Part shown: one piece after another, positions 35,023 through 47,040 of the stretch
Layout: every line of letters starts with the position of its first letter
Numbering within the stretch: position 1 is the stretch's first letter
Assembly (NCBI GenBank): GCA_002943765.1
Contig: PQWQ01000023.1
Coordinates: 498,501 to 562,500, forward strand
Source of the DNA: Psoroptes ovis
Lineage: Eukaryota; Arthropoda; Arachnida; Sarcoptiformes; Psoroptidae
DNA length: 64,000 nucleotides
Direction: 5' to 3'
Notes under the pieces: model-generated
Told to the model about the DNA's origin: nothing
The model's database searches: none
The model's input: the letters and a program-made list of their open reading frames with translations, nothing else
Program-made: the position numbers and the translations under genes

Positions 35023-35296
35023 TTATATTGGATTTGATTTTGTTATGTTAGATTAGGTTATATTGGATTTGATTTTGTTATGTTAGATTAGGTTATATTG
35101 GATTTGATTTTGTTATGTTAGATTAGGTTATATTGGATTTGATTTTGTTATGTTAGATTAGGTTATATTGGATTTGATTTTGTTATGTTAGATTAGGTTA
35201 TATTGGATTTGATTTTGTTATGTTAGATTAGGTTATATTGGATTTGATTTTGTTATGTTAGATTAGGTTATGTTGGATTTGATTTTGTTATGTTGG
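35023..35296 (+). repeat. 35-bp tandem array built of TTAGG-like pentamers
   Basis: Seven units of exactly 35 bp start at 35023, 35058, 35093, 35128, 35163, 35198 and 35233 and appear identical. A variant partial unit follows to 35296. Each unit divides into seven pentamers, each resembling TTAGG (TTAGG, TTAGA, TTATG, TTATA and further derivatives), making it a higher-order repeat of a decayed telomere array. Confidence 0.93.
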
Positions 35297-35472
35297 TTAT
35301 ATTTCTTCTTCCTAATCACATTTGAATTATGATTCAGCGTTGAAAGTGATAGTAATAATCATTTAATAATAATGATTATAATAATTATTTTTATTTTTTA
35401 CACGCCATCTATCGATTTTTCTATGTAAGTAAGAATAAAAAAAAAATCTGTCACGGTTAGTACACAAGTACC

Positions 35473-36979
35473 ATTATTGTATTATTATCATTTTCAACAA
35501 CAATTTCAAACGACTCAATTTGACTCTTAAACAATGTATAGACAAACACGAAACAAACAATTATTGAAAAAAAACAAAAAACAAAAGGTTTGAATTTTTA
35601 AAAATTGAAATTTAAAATTCATGTTCAATTATTATTAACATAAAATTCAAATGTTTAAAAGTATCAAATATTTGTGATATATTTGGCTGTCTCTCTATAC
35701 ATACATATATTTATTCAAATATTATATTAATCAAATAGAAGAAATTCAAATGACAATTTTTTCTATTTTTTCAGTGTTTTATCAGTGTTAAAAAGCAACG
35801 TGTAAGTGTTAAGTTGTCCGAAAAGTTCTTGCTGCATAATCACAATAGAGTTGCTCAATGAAAATCGGCCAGAACTTTTCGGACAACCTAATATTAATGT
35901 TTTGTGTATGTGTAAAAGACAATAATTGTTTTGTATTGTTTTGCAGTGCGTGTATGTAGGTAGATAGGTAAGTACAATACATATCATTCAAATACATTAA
36001 AATATTAAGAGATGTGATCATATGTCAATCAAACAAATTAATTGAAAATTTAAAAATTGAAAAATTGATGCAAATACTCATTTGGTTAATTTGGCTTTAA
36101 AATTGATTAATCAATTAGTTAATTAAAAGGAAAAAATTATTGCTAAATTTTACATTCATTTTTGGTTTCATTTCATTTCATTTCACTAAATGAATTTATT
36201 GTTCGCACTGGTAAATTTGGATAATTTACCACCAATTCAAATCATAATCATCATATAAATTAGTATCACCCGAATCATAAAAATGTGTGAGTGTCTATGT
36301 GTGTGTGTGGGTCACCAGTCGTTTATTAATCATAATCGTGTAATCTGCTATTTTATATTTTTTATCAAAAAAAAAATGGTAAAATAAGAATAATCGAATT
36401 AATTGAATAATTTTCAAAATAATAATAATAATTATCATTATTATCATTTGTGAAAAACAACAAACAAACACAAATGTGTTGAAGAGAAAAATAATCGAAA
36501 TTGATAAAATTATTATTCAAAAACAACAACAACAAACATTTAACATTTCAAAGTTCAATTTTTAAGACGATAATTTTGAAAAAACTGACAAAACAAATAA
36601 TCGAAACATATATAAATAAAAACTCATTAATTCAAAAAATGAATTAATCGAATTGTTGTTGAATGATTAATTGATCAAGAGCTTATTGATTGATCAATCA
36701 ATCAATCAATCAATAAACAGACAAACAAAAAGCTGAAGAGAAAACAGAAAAAAATATTCTAAAAACTATGAATTTCAAAAATGTATTTGTCGCAGTGTAT
36801 TTTTGTATTTGTTGTAAGTTTTGTTGTGGGGAAATGATTTACAATTTTAAGACATTTTTCCTTTGTACATATTACAGATAATTGGCGAAACAAAACACAT
36901 TGAAAAACAACGAAAAGCAGAAGAAACAAATATTTCTTGAAGAATTATTATTATTTGTTTTCTTGAATTTTTTAAGAAT
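35473..36979. other. PIP5K 3' flank, no gene seen
   Basis: AT-rich sequence with MITE copy 15. A minus-strand AATAAA at 36195-36200 could serve the PIP5K transcript. Simple ATCA and TCAA runs lie at about 36680-36720. Confidence 0.5.
35809..35891. mobile_element. Palindromic MITE, copy 15 (type A, reverse)
   Basis: Left terminus TTAAGTTGTCCGAAAAG, right terminus CTTTTCGGACAACCTAA followed by TA (35892-35893). The left TA is not evident. Confidence 0.86.
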
Positions 36980-39900
36980 TCAATCTTCATCAATTGTCGA
37001 CAATACAGGCGTCGATGGACATTGTAATACGGTTGTCGTTATATAATCAACAATATTCATTGGATTTTGTTGTGAAATCTACACGGATAATAAAGGACAA
37101 ATAACAAATGTATTTTAAGGGACATTGAGAGAAAAATAAAAATAGAAAAAATAAAAACAATTAGAAGGTTAAGTAATTAAATATGATAAAGTCATAATTA
37201 ATGAAAAAAAGGAGAGATTATAAGGAAAATTTCTTAAAATATTATAAATACAAACATACAAATATATTTTTTTTGGAAAATGAACAAATGAAACAATCAA
37301 ACACATGTTAGAGTTGATTCAATAAAATGGATGAAATGATTCATTCATATATTCATTGATTCACACATGGATTCATAGGATTCGGAATTTGAGAATTAGT
37401 TTGTTTTCGGATGAAAAATATTTTGAAAGACACAAGGATATAGATTTTTCGAGATTTTCGAACAACAAGAAGTACAAGATATTGAAGGTGGTTGGTGGTT
37501 TGTCGTGCAAAAGATTTTTGAGATTTCTTTGAGATTTTTTGGTTAAAGCATCGATTTGATGAGTCAAAAAGTCATTTTAAATGATTTTCATGGCTGTTGC
37601 TCAAGGTTGTTGTTGTATTATGGTACATACCACTTCATCATCATTATCATCACCATCATCATTGATATCATTGATAGCCATTTTATTAAATTTTAAATCA
37701 ATTTTTTTCAATGATAAATCATCATTATTATTGCTTTTGGCATCATTCGAATTGATCATTTTTGATCGTATTTTTCGTAACGGTGTCGATGGATAATCTG
37801 TGAGATTGGTCAAAATTGAAAAATTGAAATTATCACCGAAACAATTGAATCAAACAAACCAAACTTACATTCACTATCACTCGATTCAGTAAGTGATGGT
37901 GTACCTTCAGTATGCGATGGTGTTATCGATCCAACACTATGCGGTGGTGTCCACTGTATCGTAGCAACATTACGTATCGATGATGCAGTACTACTGCTGC
38001 TGCCACCGCCGCCAATACTTGGACTATTTCGATTACTAAAATTACTATAATTAGAGCTTCCAGAACCACATGATGACGAAGTGATCGATGATGACATTGT
38101 ACCGACACTACTGCCAATTGTTGATTCATTACATTGCTGTTGTTGATCATTGTTGGTGGAACTAAATTAAAATAAATCGAAAACAAAATAGAATTCGAAT
38201 TAAAACAATTAAAAAATCAAATTCATTAATCATTCAATCAAAGACACACCTACTTCGTATCATTTTGTTGCTGTTGCTGCTCTAATAACTTTTGTTTCTG
38301 TTGATTTACATTCTGTATGATTGATTGATGTTTATTGTAGGTTTGCTTGATGACAACAGCCGTTTTCAAACATTTTGTCGAGTCCATTGATGGAAATTGT
38401 GGATGCGTTGCCGTACTTGTAGCAAAACCAACCGTGGTCGTGGTACCATGTGGCGGTATGAATGAATGATTCTGGACAGATATTGGCTGTTTGGATGGAT
38501 TAGTGGATTGTGGTGCTGTTGACGCTGCTGCTGTCGATGATGATGATTGCTGGACATTTGAAGACAGTTTCGGCTGTGTAAGACCTGTTTTGGCGGGAAA
38601 ATTTGAAATGAATAATTAGTAAATGATTGGAAAATGACAAAATATCAATTCAAACATGACAAGCAACTTGTAAACTGTGATATGAAACAAAACCAAAATA
38701 AACCGAAAAAATAACTCAAAAAAACACATTCAAAAATTCAAAATAAAATCAAATCAAAATAATAATAACAATCAAGAATCTCACCAATAATCTCATCATT
38801 ATCATTATTATTTTTGTTTTTATTATTGGTCGTATTAGTTAATATTAATGTTGTTGGTGGTATTGATGATGATACTGTTGATGATATTGTTGTTGTTGTT
38901 GGAGCATTCAAATGATTATTAGTATTTGTAATAATATTAGATGATGATATTAATGAACGTTTACGGGATTGTTTATTTAATGCTTTTTTAGTAAGAATGA
39001 ATTTAAGGAATTTTTCGAGTGGAAAATATTTTTGTTTTTAGATGAATCATAGTCATAGATCAAGATGCAAATATTTGTCACAATAATTGAAAAATATTGA
39101 AACACAATGATAAATGAAATCAACAAATAATAAAATGAATAAGTGAGTAGTTCAATGGAACATATGGATTAGATAATAAGGAAGAAACGAAGATAATGAA
39201 TTTAGTATTGGAAATATTAGTAGAACAAATTAACAAAACAACAAGGATCAAAATAAACAAATAAGTTAATTAATTAATAAATTAATTAAGAATAATTAAC
39301 AAAGTAAAAACACAAACAAAACAAAACAAAAACACATACCAAGTCCAATATAACTTGATACCAGATTACGAAATTTACGATGTGGACCTTTAATTTCAGG
39401 CAAATCGACTGAAATTCATTTATTCGATTTGTTTTTGTTAGGTCGTTGTTTGCAACATTGAATTGAAATAGTGTTAAAGATGATAAAATTAAATTAAAGA
39501 ATAGAAAAGAGAGATAGATGGAAATGATAATTCAAGAACAAATGTATGGCACGTATGTAAGTGTTGATGGAACCAACATTTTTATCGGTGAAATTTCGAT
39601 CAAATTCAATGAATATGATAATAAATGTTAATATTATGGAAACACTTACGTGATGGAATTTTTCGAAAAACTTTTTTCGACATAAAATCATGAAAACGTT
39701 GTGCATAAAATCCAGGACGATGTACGGATATTGAATCACCATCATGTAATACTGATTTCCATGTATGTTCTAATTTTTTACGTAATCGATAACTTTGTAA
39801 AATATCGATAATGCCAACGTACAGTAGTAAACGTTCACCTTTGGAATTACGTGCCGGTATACCGCCGGGTCTAAAATTTGAAAAAAAAAATTGAAAAAAC

Positions 39901-41536
39901 AAAATAAATCAATCAAAGATTATAGATATAGCTTGAAAGCATTCTAGGAATTATTGATAATTGTCCAAAAAGATTACACATACGGAATATCATCTTCGGC
40001 ATCGATCGGATCAATTTCAGCTTGTATCGATTCTAAAGCCGTTGAAAATGCAGCAAAACGTTGCTGTTGTTGTTGATTGTATTTATTATTATTCGCATTA
40101 TTCGATTGTTGTTGTCTTGTATCATTTTCAGGATTATTACCTCCATTTAATTCATTGAGGATATTTTGTTCTTGTTGTTGTCGATATTTTTCTTCTTTTT
40201 CTTTTTGTGATTGATCTAAATTATGTACACCGACCAACAATGAATAATCCATTATTTTAAAACTTTCCAATACACGACAATCACGTTGCATTGTTTTGAT
40301 TAATGCATGATATGTATCATTTTCCAAATAAATACCATCCGGATGATGTTCCATAAAATCTAAATCTTTATATGTTGGTGATTGTTTTTGTCGTTCATAT
40401 TTATTTGCTTTACGTTTATATGTGGATCCTTTAAGGTCATATTTTTGATGCATTTTAACAAAACTAGGTAATAAATTATTCATGACGACGAATCGTACAT
40501 TTTTCCCGCCACAAATGTAACAGTATTGGCCAAAAAATTTCGGTAATAGTGTACGGGGATTTTGATTAAGATTCTATGAATTATAATTATGAATGAATAA
40601 TTGGAAAATTAATCAAGATTAATTCATTTTGAAAGATGAATAAAGAAGAACAATGATCAATCACATACCATATAATAACCTGGTAATAATTTAAGTAAAA
40701 ATTCAGCTTCTTTATGTTGTACAGTTTTAATAATAAAATTATCATCATGTGTAAGGTAGAATACACTACCCGATGCACCTGGATTCGACAGCTCTCTTAA
40801 TGGTTCATTACAAAGCGATAGTAAATAATCATCAGGTTGAATACCGAATAGATCACGAAAATAACGGAATGCAATCGGTGCATAAACTTTAAATTTAAAA
40901 TCACTATAATGATGTGCTGGTGTTGTTTGTGATCCTTCTTTATTGAATTGTACTAATTCAATTTCCATAAAATCTTTCATCAACAAATCACGTTCAGGTT
41001 TTGATGCTAGCGAACCGACAGCATGACCAATACCCAACTGTATCGAACCCATAATTTGTGTAGTTGGAAATTTTTTATACGTAACTTGACCTTCATCATC
41101 AACACGACGATGTCCAATTTTACGTTCTTTTTCCATTTGTTTTCGAAGCCGTGATTCGGCCGATAATGGGCCCGGTGTATTCGGTGTTTTTGGATCATCC
41201 ATACTTGAATTATTATTATTATTATTATTAGTGGTACTATTATTTGATTTAGATATTTTATTATTATCAATAATCTATTGAAGACAATTAAATAAAAATA
41301 AAAATTAATTAATAATCGATAATCAATCAATCAATACTTACACTTAATGGTGGTGGTTTCTTTTTCTGCAATTTGATAGGTGGTAGGGTTTGATTGGTGG
41401 GTTCTGATGGTTGTTGCTGTTGTTGTTGATCATTATCATTGATAATATCACCACAATCGCCACCACCACCATTACCATCATCATCATTCGAATCATTATT
41501 TTTTCGATTCATTTCTTGTAATTGTATATTTGACAT
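36980..41536 (-). CDS. PIP5K1: Phosphatidylinositol 4-phosphate 5-kinase, type I
   Basis: Ten exons in phase: 41536-41342, 41274-40669, 40573-39984, 39870-39650, 39408-39340, 38982-38785, 38584-38254, 38161-37869, 37797-37631 and 37078-36980, giving 922 aa. It makes PI(4,5)P2 at membranes. The kinase core is about 137-537: GASGSVFYLT loop (231-240), Lys248 in FIIKTV, DLKGSTYKR (313-321), KIMDYSLLVGVHN (Asp376) and LLLYVGIIDILQSYR (Asp486). RPGFYAQRFHDFM is the type I end of the core; the type I hallmark is also seen in NLNQNPRTLLPKFF. An N/Q insert (about 400-450) lies inside the domain. The tail (538-922) is low-complexity S/N/T, and the last exon ends NPMNIVDYI...STIDED. Another in-frame ATG at 41614 would add 26 aa (MIDLHYLF). 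Failure to splice after 37631 would give a different short C-terminus and a stop at 37601. Confidence 0.96.
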
Positions 41537-41614
41537 TTTATCAATATTATTATTAAGGTTATTTCGAAGATTATTGCTATACAAATAATCGAATAAATAA
41601 TGAAGATCAATCAA

Positions 41615-43220
41615 TCAATCAATCAATCAACAAACATATTATCAGCTGATTTTTAGTGGCAGAATTCTGTGGATTTCGATTGATAATTTTGACGAAATAC
41701 AAAAATCTGTGTCAAATGAATTGAATTAAATTTCGGAATTTTCAAATCATTCAATTCACAACTTACCTGGATTTATTTATTTATTTACTTATTTATCATT
41801 CGTCGATCATTTGAGTCAATCATACATATATATATTTTCATTGAAAGATATATAAACAAATAAATAAATAACTACAAAATTGATGCTATAATGCTTTAAA
41901 CACCAAGAATATATATGAAAATGAATGAGTAAATAAATAAACAAAAACAAACAATTGTCATTTATAATTATTTGATTATTATTATTGCAATCAATTATAC
42001 ATACATACACAATACATTTGCAATTTCGAAGCTCGGCTAGCATGAATGTTTATTTATTTCATTCATTTGTTTATTTCATTCATTTACCTAATTCTAAGGA
42101 ATACTACCATTAATTTAAAGGAATAATTCATCCAATAATGATGATAATAATAGGAATAATTGAGCAAAACTACTTACATTTACTGGTGTTGCTCATGTAT
42201 TTGCTGGCATTTGTTTGTTTGTTTGTTGTTTATATTCCAAATACAGGAATTTACAGATATTGACACACGAGCACATAAACACACAAACAGAGAAAAAGAT
42301 TTAAAATATTGACTTTAAATTGAAATCAACGATAATAATGATGGTAATAATAATGATGAATATGAACATTAAATAATATTGAAGTAATGTTAAGATTGAA
42401 TTGTGTAGGTTTGTTGCCGTTGCTGTTGTTGATATTGATGTTCTGAGTTTATGAAAATCAAAAGAGAATCGATTCAATCGATTTGATTCAATTGATTTGA
42501 ATTGATTTAATTTGAATTAATTACAATTTCCAATTAATACAAAAATCTTGAATGAATAATCGCTTGATTTGCTTATGTTTGATGATTATTTCCGAAAATA
42601 AACAAAATCATCTAAAATAAACACAAAAAACAGACTCTTTTGATGTTGAATATTGTTTATGGATGATGATGATGATGATGATTATATGAAATAATAACAT
42701 GAAATTCAAGCGCCTTCGCGCGGATTTTCATCTAAATTTATAAAATGCTTTTCGAATGCTCTCGTTTGAAACAGCAATTTTGTCGATCGATTTACCCTAT
42801 ACCATTATTATTATAATCAATCGTTGATTTGATTCCGTGAAATGTCGGAAATTTTTTTCAAAGCTCAAAGAAAATCGGACAACAAACAATCACTCATTTT
42901 GCCACCGATTTCGATGGCAAACATTTCAGTCATTGAGTCAGAATCAAATGAAATACCACGCGGTTGCGTCGTCGTAGTCTGGTTAACGGTGTTTGATGGC
43001 TGCAAATCGTTTCAAAGATATTTTTTTTTTTTTTTTTTGTTTCGACCTTTTTACTTCCCTGTCGACCATCTTCTTTGTCTTCGTTGTATTCTTTTACACC
43101 AGACACATCGTCTCTGAGCATTCTCGTGGAATTAATCGAATAATTATATTCCATATTTATTCATTTTTCACTCATTTATCTTCTTCTTCCAGAGACAATT
43201 ATTTACTTTGAAAATTTAGA
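41615..43220. promoter_or_regulatory. 5' flank of PIP5K
   Basis: Mostly simple AT-rich sequence. Minus-strand donor-like sites occur at 41764 and 42176, and a small CpG-bearing patch (GCGCCTTCGCGCGG, 42709-42722) may mark a promoter. An unrecognised plus-strand frame at 42842-43117 and an overlapping minus frame are both open, so neither is called. Confidence 0.35.
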
Positions 43221-43890
43221 TTTTGGAAAATTTGGAAAATTTCAAATTTTTCATTCTTTGGGAAAATTTTCCGGAAAAAACAAACAAAATAAATAAAAAA
43301 AAGTTCCCGGAAATCTAAAAGATTCGAACGAATTGCTTTGGAGTCGAAAACATTCGATTTTTGGTTTTTCAAAAAATTTTCAACGCGGGAATTTTGAATA
43401 ATTTGTTTTTGTTCATTCATTTATTTAATCAATTATTTAATGATGATTTGTTCAATATTTCGAGACACGAAAAAAAAAAGAAAAATTTATACAAATTAAA
43501 AAAAAATTAATTAATTAATTAATTAATTGAATGATTAAAATCAAAATAATTGAAGAAATAAGAAGAGATAAGATGATGAAGAAGAAGAAAAGTTATCAAA
43601 ATGAAATTTGAAAAAAAATGAATGAATGAATTTGATTGATTCATATGTTCCTAAATATTTGTTTTGTGGGTGTGTTTATTCGTTTTTGTGTGTGTCTGTG
43701 TTCGTGTGTTTGTTAGATTATTTTAATTATATTCATTAATTGTAATTAATTAATTAATTAATATTATAATATTTAAAAAAATGGTTCCTAGAAGAAAGAA
43801 AAAAAAGCGAGCAAAAACAAAATAATTAAAAAAAAAAATGAATCAAAATAATTTTTCAGACTAAATAATTTTCGTTGTGAATGATTGTTG

Positions 43891-43893
<3 letters not shown>

Positions 43894-43927
<34 letters not shown>
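43894..43927. repeat. (TG)n microsatellite
   Basis: Seventeen uninterrupted TG units. Confidence 0.9.
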
Positions 43928-43929
<2 letters not shown>

Positions 43930-44127
43930 TGTTTGTGAATGGTGAAATACACAAAAGAATATATGAATGAATGGAGAGAATTTGCAAAAAAATGTGAGTT
44001 GTGATATTTACATAATTAGAGAATAGAATTAAAGAATTAATTAATTTAAAAATTTGAAGATAAGAGAAATTAATTAAAGAAAATGGAGGATATTCGAGGA
44101 GAGAGAATTATGAAGAGTGGTCGGTAA

Positions 44128-44175
44128 ACAATTTGATAAATCATCATTTGATATAATGATGATTTATCAAATTGT
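44128..44175. repeat. Perfect 20-bp hairpin, 8-nt loop
   Basis: Arms 44128-44147 (ACAATTTGATAAATCATCAT) and 44156-44175 are exact complements. Stem length is short for an animal pre-miRNA but the loop size fits. It lies about 1.1 kb past the SPOP stop. Confidence 0.7.
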
Positions 44176-44689
44176 ATTTGTTTGTTTTTGGACACAAAAT
44201 AAAGAAAGATAAATTGATGAATTGAAGAGGAAAATCGTTTTTGATAAAGAAGAAAACTGGCTGGTTTTGTTATCGCTGGCTGGTTGCTGCTGTCGTTGTT
44301 GTTGTTGGTTGTTGAAGGTTATCAATTATTGAAAATGGCCAAATAAACAAAGAAAAATGTGAATGAACAAAGGTCAAAGACTGTTTGTGTATGCGTGTAT
44401 TTGCTGGTTTTTGTATCAATATATGAGGTGGTGATGGTAATGGTGGATGAAGATCGGTGACCATGAATCATGTTTTATTTTCGTTTGAAGATGTTGTGAT
44501 AAAAGAAGAAAAAGCTCGAATTTTTGTTGATTTTTTCAAATGATGATGATGGTTGATTTCAATGAGTTTAAGCTGGTCATTGAATTCCTTTTTGGCGACA
44601 ACAACAACAAGTTATATCAATTTGATGATAATAAAATAATGAAGAATGAAATGAAATAGGAATAATAATACTGGTGTTGTTTGTTGTGG

Positions 44690-44690
<1 letters not shown>

Positions 44691-44721
<31 letters not shown>
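44691..44721. repeat. (CA)n microsatellite
   Basis: Fifteen CA units, 0.8 kb from the TG run and in opposite dinucleotide sense. Confidence 0.9.
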
Positions 44722-44726
<5 letters not shown>

Positions 44727-45301
44727 GTACATTCATATCATTTGATTGAATTCTTCTATGTCAATGTTTACAACATACGAACCGACGACGCCCAAAAAAT
44801 TGATTTTTTTTAAAAGATTACGGAATTAAAAAAATTATTATCTCATGGATAATAATGGTTACAATTCAAGATTCGTTTTGTTTGTTTTTTGATGATAATA
44901 ATATTGTGATTATTATTCGTTGTTCAACTGCTGTCCATACGGTTCGTGATTTGATAATTATTATTTATCCAAATATTATTATTAGAAAAATTTCGAGCCA
45001 TTTTCAAAAGATAATAATAATCGTTTGTTTGTTGATTTTGTTGATCGTTGAAAGAACAAAAAAAAAATTTTGAGAAAATGTCAAGGACATTTTTCTCAAA
45101 AATTTATCATTTAAAGTTGAAGTTAGATTATACAAAATAAATAGATGATAATATATGTTGTTATCTTTTCCATTTTTTGCTTTATGAGTTGTCGAAATGT
45201 CTTGGATTTTCTTCTTTTCTTTTTCTTGACGTTTTAAATCAAATATATATATCAATTACAATTTTAATAATATTACTATTATCATATTAGCTATGGATTT
45301 G

Positions 45302-45307
45302 TTTATT
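45302..45307 (-). terminator. Candidate poly(A) signal of SPOP
   Basis: AATAAA on the minus strand only 6 nt after the SPOP stop codon (45315-45313). If used, the 3' UTR would be extremely short. Confidence 0.4.
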
Positions 45308-45312
45308 ATGGA

Positions 45313-47040
45313 TTATGTTTGTTTAACACGTTTTCTTGGTGGACCCATCGGTGGCATTTGTTGTGTAACTAATGCTTTAAATGTTTCAGCTATTAAATGT
45401 GGTTGCCGTTGTATCATATTTTTCCAGCCAGTCGTTTCCATAATGTCTGTCGCATGACTATTATTATTATTAGCAAAACTTTTGATTAATTAATTATTTT
45501 TTTGGATAATTACGCAACAAAAAATCAAAGAAATTAGCAAAATATATTTCGTTACAAAACAATAATTTCAACAAAATTATTTTTGAACGAAATGCACGAA
45601 ATTCATAAGGAAAGAAATATTTTGCATCCTCACAGTAGAAATATTTTGTTCAACAAAAAAAAAAACTTACGTGTTGATAAATTCAATTGCATTAGCTTTT
45701 AATTGGCTAGCACTATGCATATCAGCTAATACAAGTACTTCGGCTGCCGTTTCAACTGATAAACTTGAACATAATGATTCTTCACACATTACTTTCAATC
45801 TTTCGAGATCATACTGTTAGAAAAAATGATAAATCGGAGATTAAAATATCTTAAATTAACAGATTAACAATTATCAATACATACTTTATCAGCAGCTGCT
45901 AATAGATCGGCATCTAATTTATCGGCTGGAGGCGCTTTGCCTGTATAAATAAATTTCAACATTTCCCTCAGTACTTCTGGTTCCATATCGGTTATGTCGA
46001 CCCTGTTTTGTTTCTTTTCAGCTAAATCATGTTGAAACATTGCAGCGAATACTGGCGATCTTGCCGCTAATATAGCTTTATGTGCATAAAATTCTTTTTT
46101 ATTTACACATAAAATAACATCACTAAATTTTTGACTTTCAAACAATTGTGATAGATCATCTGATAGACTACATTCAGGTACTTTAAATTGTATTGAATTA
46201 CTTTGTCCCGATATGTTTACTGAATCAGCTACAACACTGACCTATTTGGGGCAATAAATGAATGATTATTAATTAATTAAAATTGGGATTATCGACATCA
46301 TACTTCACAATAGAGTGTAAGCTTATCATCAGGTAATAACCCGTTAGCTTCGTCTAAAAGAAAATCTCGACGAATAAATTTTTTGAATCCCCAATCTTTA
46401 CCTTGTACAAAACGATATGCTCGTTGACTTTCTATAATTTTCCAAAAAAAAAAAAAAAAAAAATCAAAATCAGTACTAATACTGGAAAAAATAAAATAAA
46501 ATACGGACCCATTGCTTTGGTTTCTTCACGTTTGGCATTAAGTATTGAAAATTTAAATTTCGCACGTACTTCAGTTTTATTACATGAGACTAGTAATAAA
46601 TATAATGAAAGATAATCTTTACTTTCTTCATCTAATCCTTTTGGATTGACACGTAAACACCATTTCAGCTTATCATTGGTACCGGCTGAAAATGTTGATG
46701 ATTTTAATACTTCACCCATTTCTTCACGACAAAAACTAAAATTATTGATTGTCCACATATATGAAAATTTGATCACTTTCACTTGTGTATAACACCAACT
46801 TTCAGCTACAGGTGAATTTGTTTCAGAATTTGGTGGTGGTGATGGTGCACGTGATGCCGTTGAGGCATTATTATTACTACTACTACTGGAGCTCATACTA
46901 TTCGAACCGATCGAACTATTTATTCCGCATCCAGCTCCACCTCCGCCGCTACTTCCACCACCACCACCTCCTCCGCCGCCACCAACACCGCTTCCTGATG
47001 AGGCTTCCGTTTTTAAATATTTAATCAATGACTTTTGATA
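45313..47040 (-). CDS. SPOP: SPOP/roadkill, MATH-BTB CUL3 adaptor
   Basis: Five exons in phase: 47040-46509, 46431-46304, 46241-45885, 45813-45671 and 45457-45313. From the first in-frame ATG (46896) the protein is 386 aa, against 374 in human SPOP. The MATH domain (about 40-175) reads VAESWCYTQVKVIKFSYMW, then NDKLKWCLRVNPKGLDEES and SLYLLLVSC. The linker FVQGKDWGFKKFIRRDFLLD is nearly invariant. The BTB domain (about 190-305) has AHKAILAARSPVFAAMFQH and FIYTGKAP, followed by a BACK-like region and a basic nuclear-localisation tail, GPPRKRVKQT. SPOP recruits substrates to CUL3 ubiquitin ligase; in flies this includes Ci. The frame stays open for ~48 codons upstream of 46896, through a ten-Gly run, to a possible acceptor (GAAG|TAT at 47041), with no ATG. 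A longer isoform with an upstream coding exon is therefore likely. One donor is unusual (ATGG|GTCCGT). Confidence 0.97.

Larger units (their letters stand above)
34757..35472. mobile_element. Inverted-repeat element carrying telomere-like repeats
   Basis: The two ends are inverted copies. The left 34758-34783 and the complement of 35447-35472 agree at 25 of 26 positions (core TTGTGTACTAACCGTGACAG). A second complementary block is CGATAGATGGC (34803-34813) against GCCATCTATCG (35404-35414). ATTA occurs directly outside both ends (34753-34756 and 35473-35476), consistent with a target duplication. The interior is a degenerate TTAGG array (34899-35022) and a 35-bp tandem array (35023-35296). No transposase is present, so this is a non-autonomous element or an inverted duplication around an interstitial telomere-like block. 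The class is unknown. Confidence 0.65.
43221..45301. other. Region downstream of SPOP, no gene seen
   Basis: AT-rich simple sequence: a TG run at 43894-43927, a CA run at 44691-44721, ATTA runs, and a perfect 20-bp hairpin at 44128-44175. Confidence 0.55.

Noticed and set aside
34899..35296. A true chromosome end or telomere
   Set aside because: Unique sequence and genes continue on both sides, and the array is degenerate and enclosed by inverted repeats.
39955..39983. TTGTCCAAAAAG resembling a MITE terminus next to PIP5K exon 3
   Set aside because: No matching right arm within 100 bp and no core; it overlaps the splice donor region and is chance similarity.
42842..43211. Plus- and minus-strand ORFs upstream of PIP5K
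   Set aside because: Overlapping frames on both strands are open, poly-T encodes a Phe run, and no splice or homology support exists.
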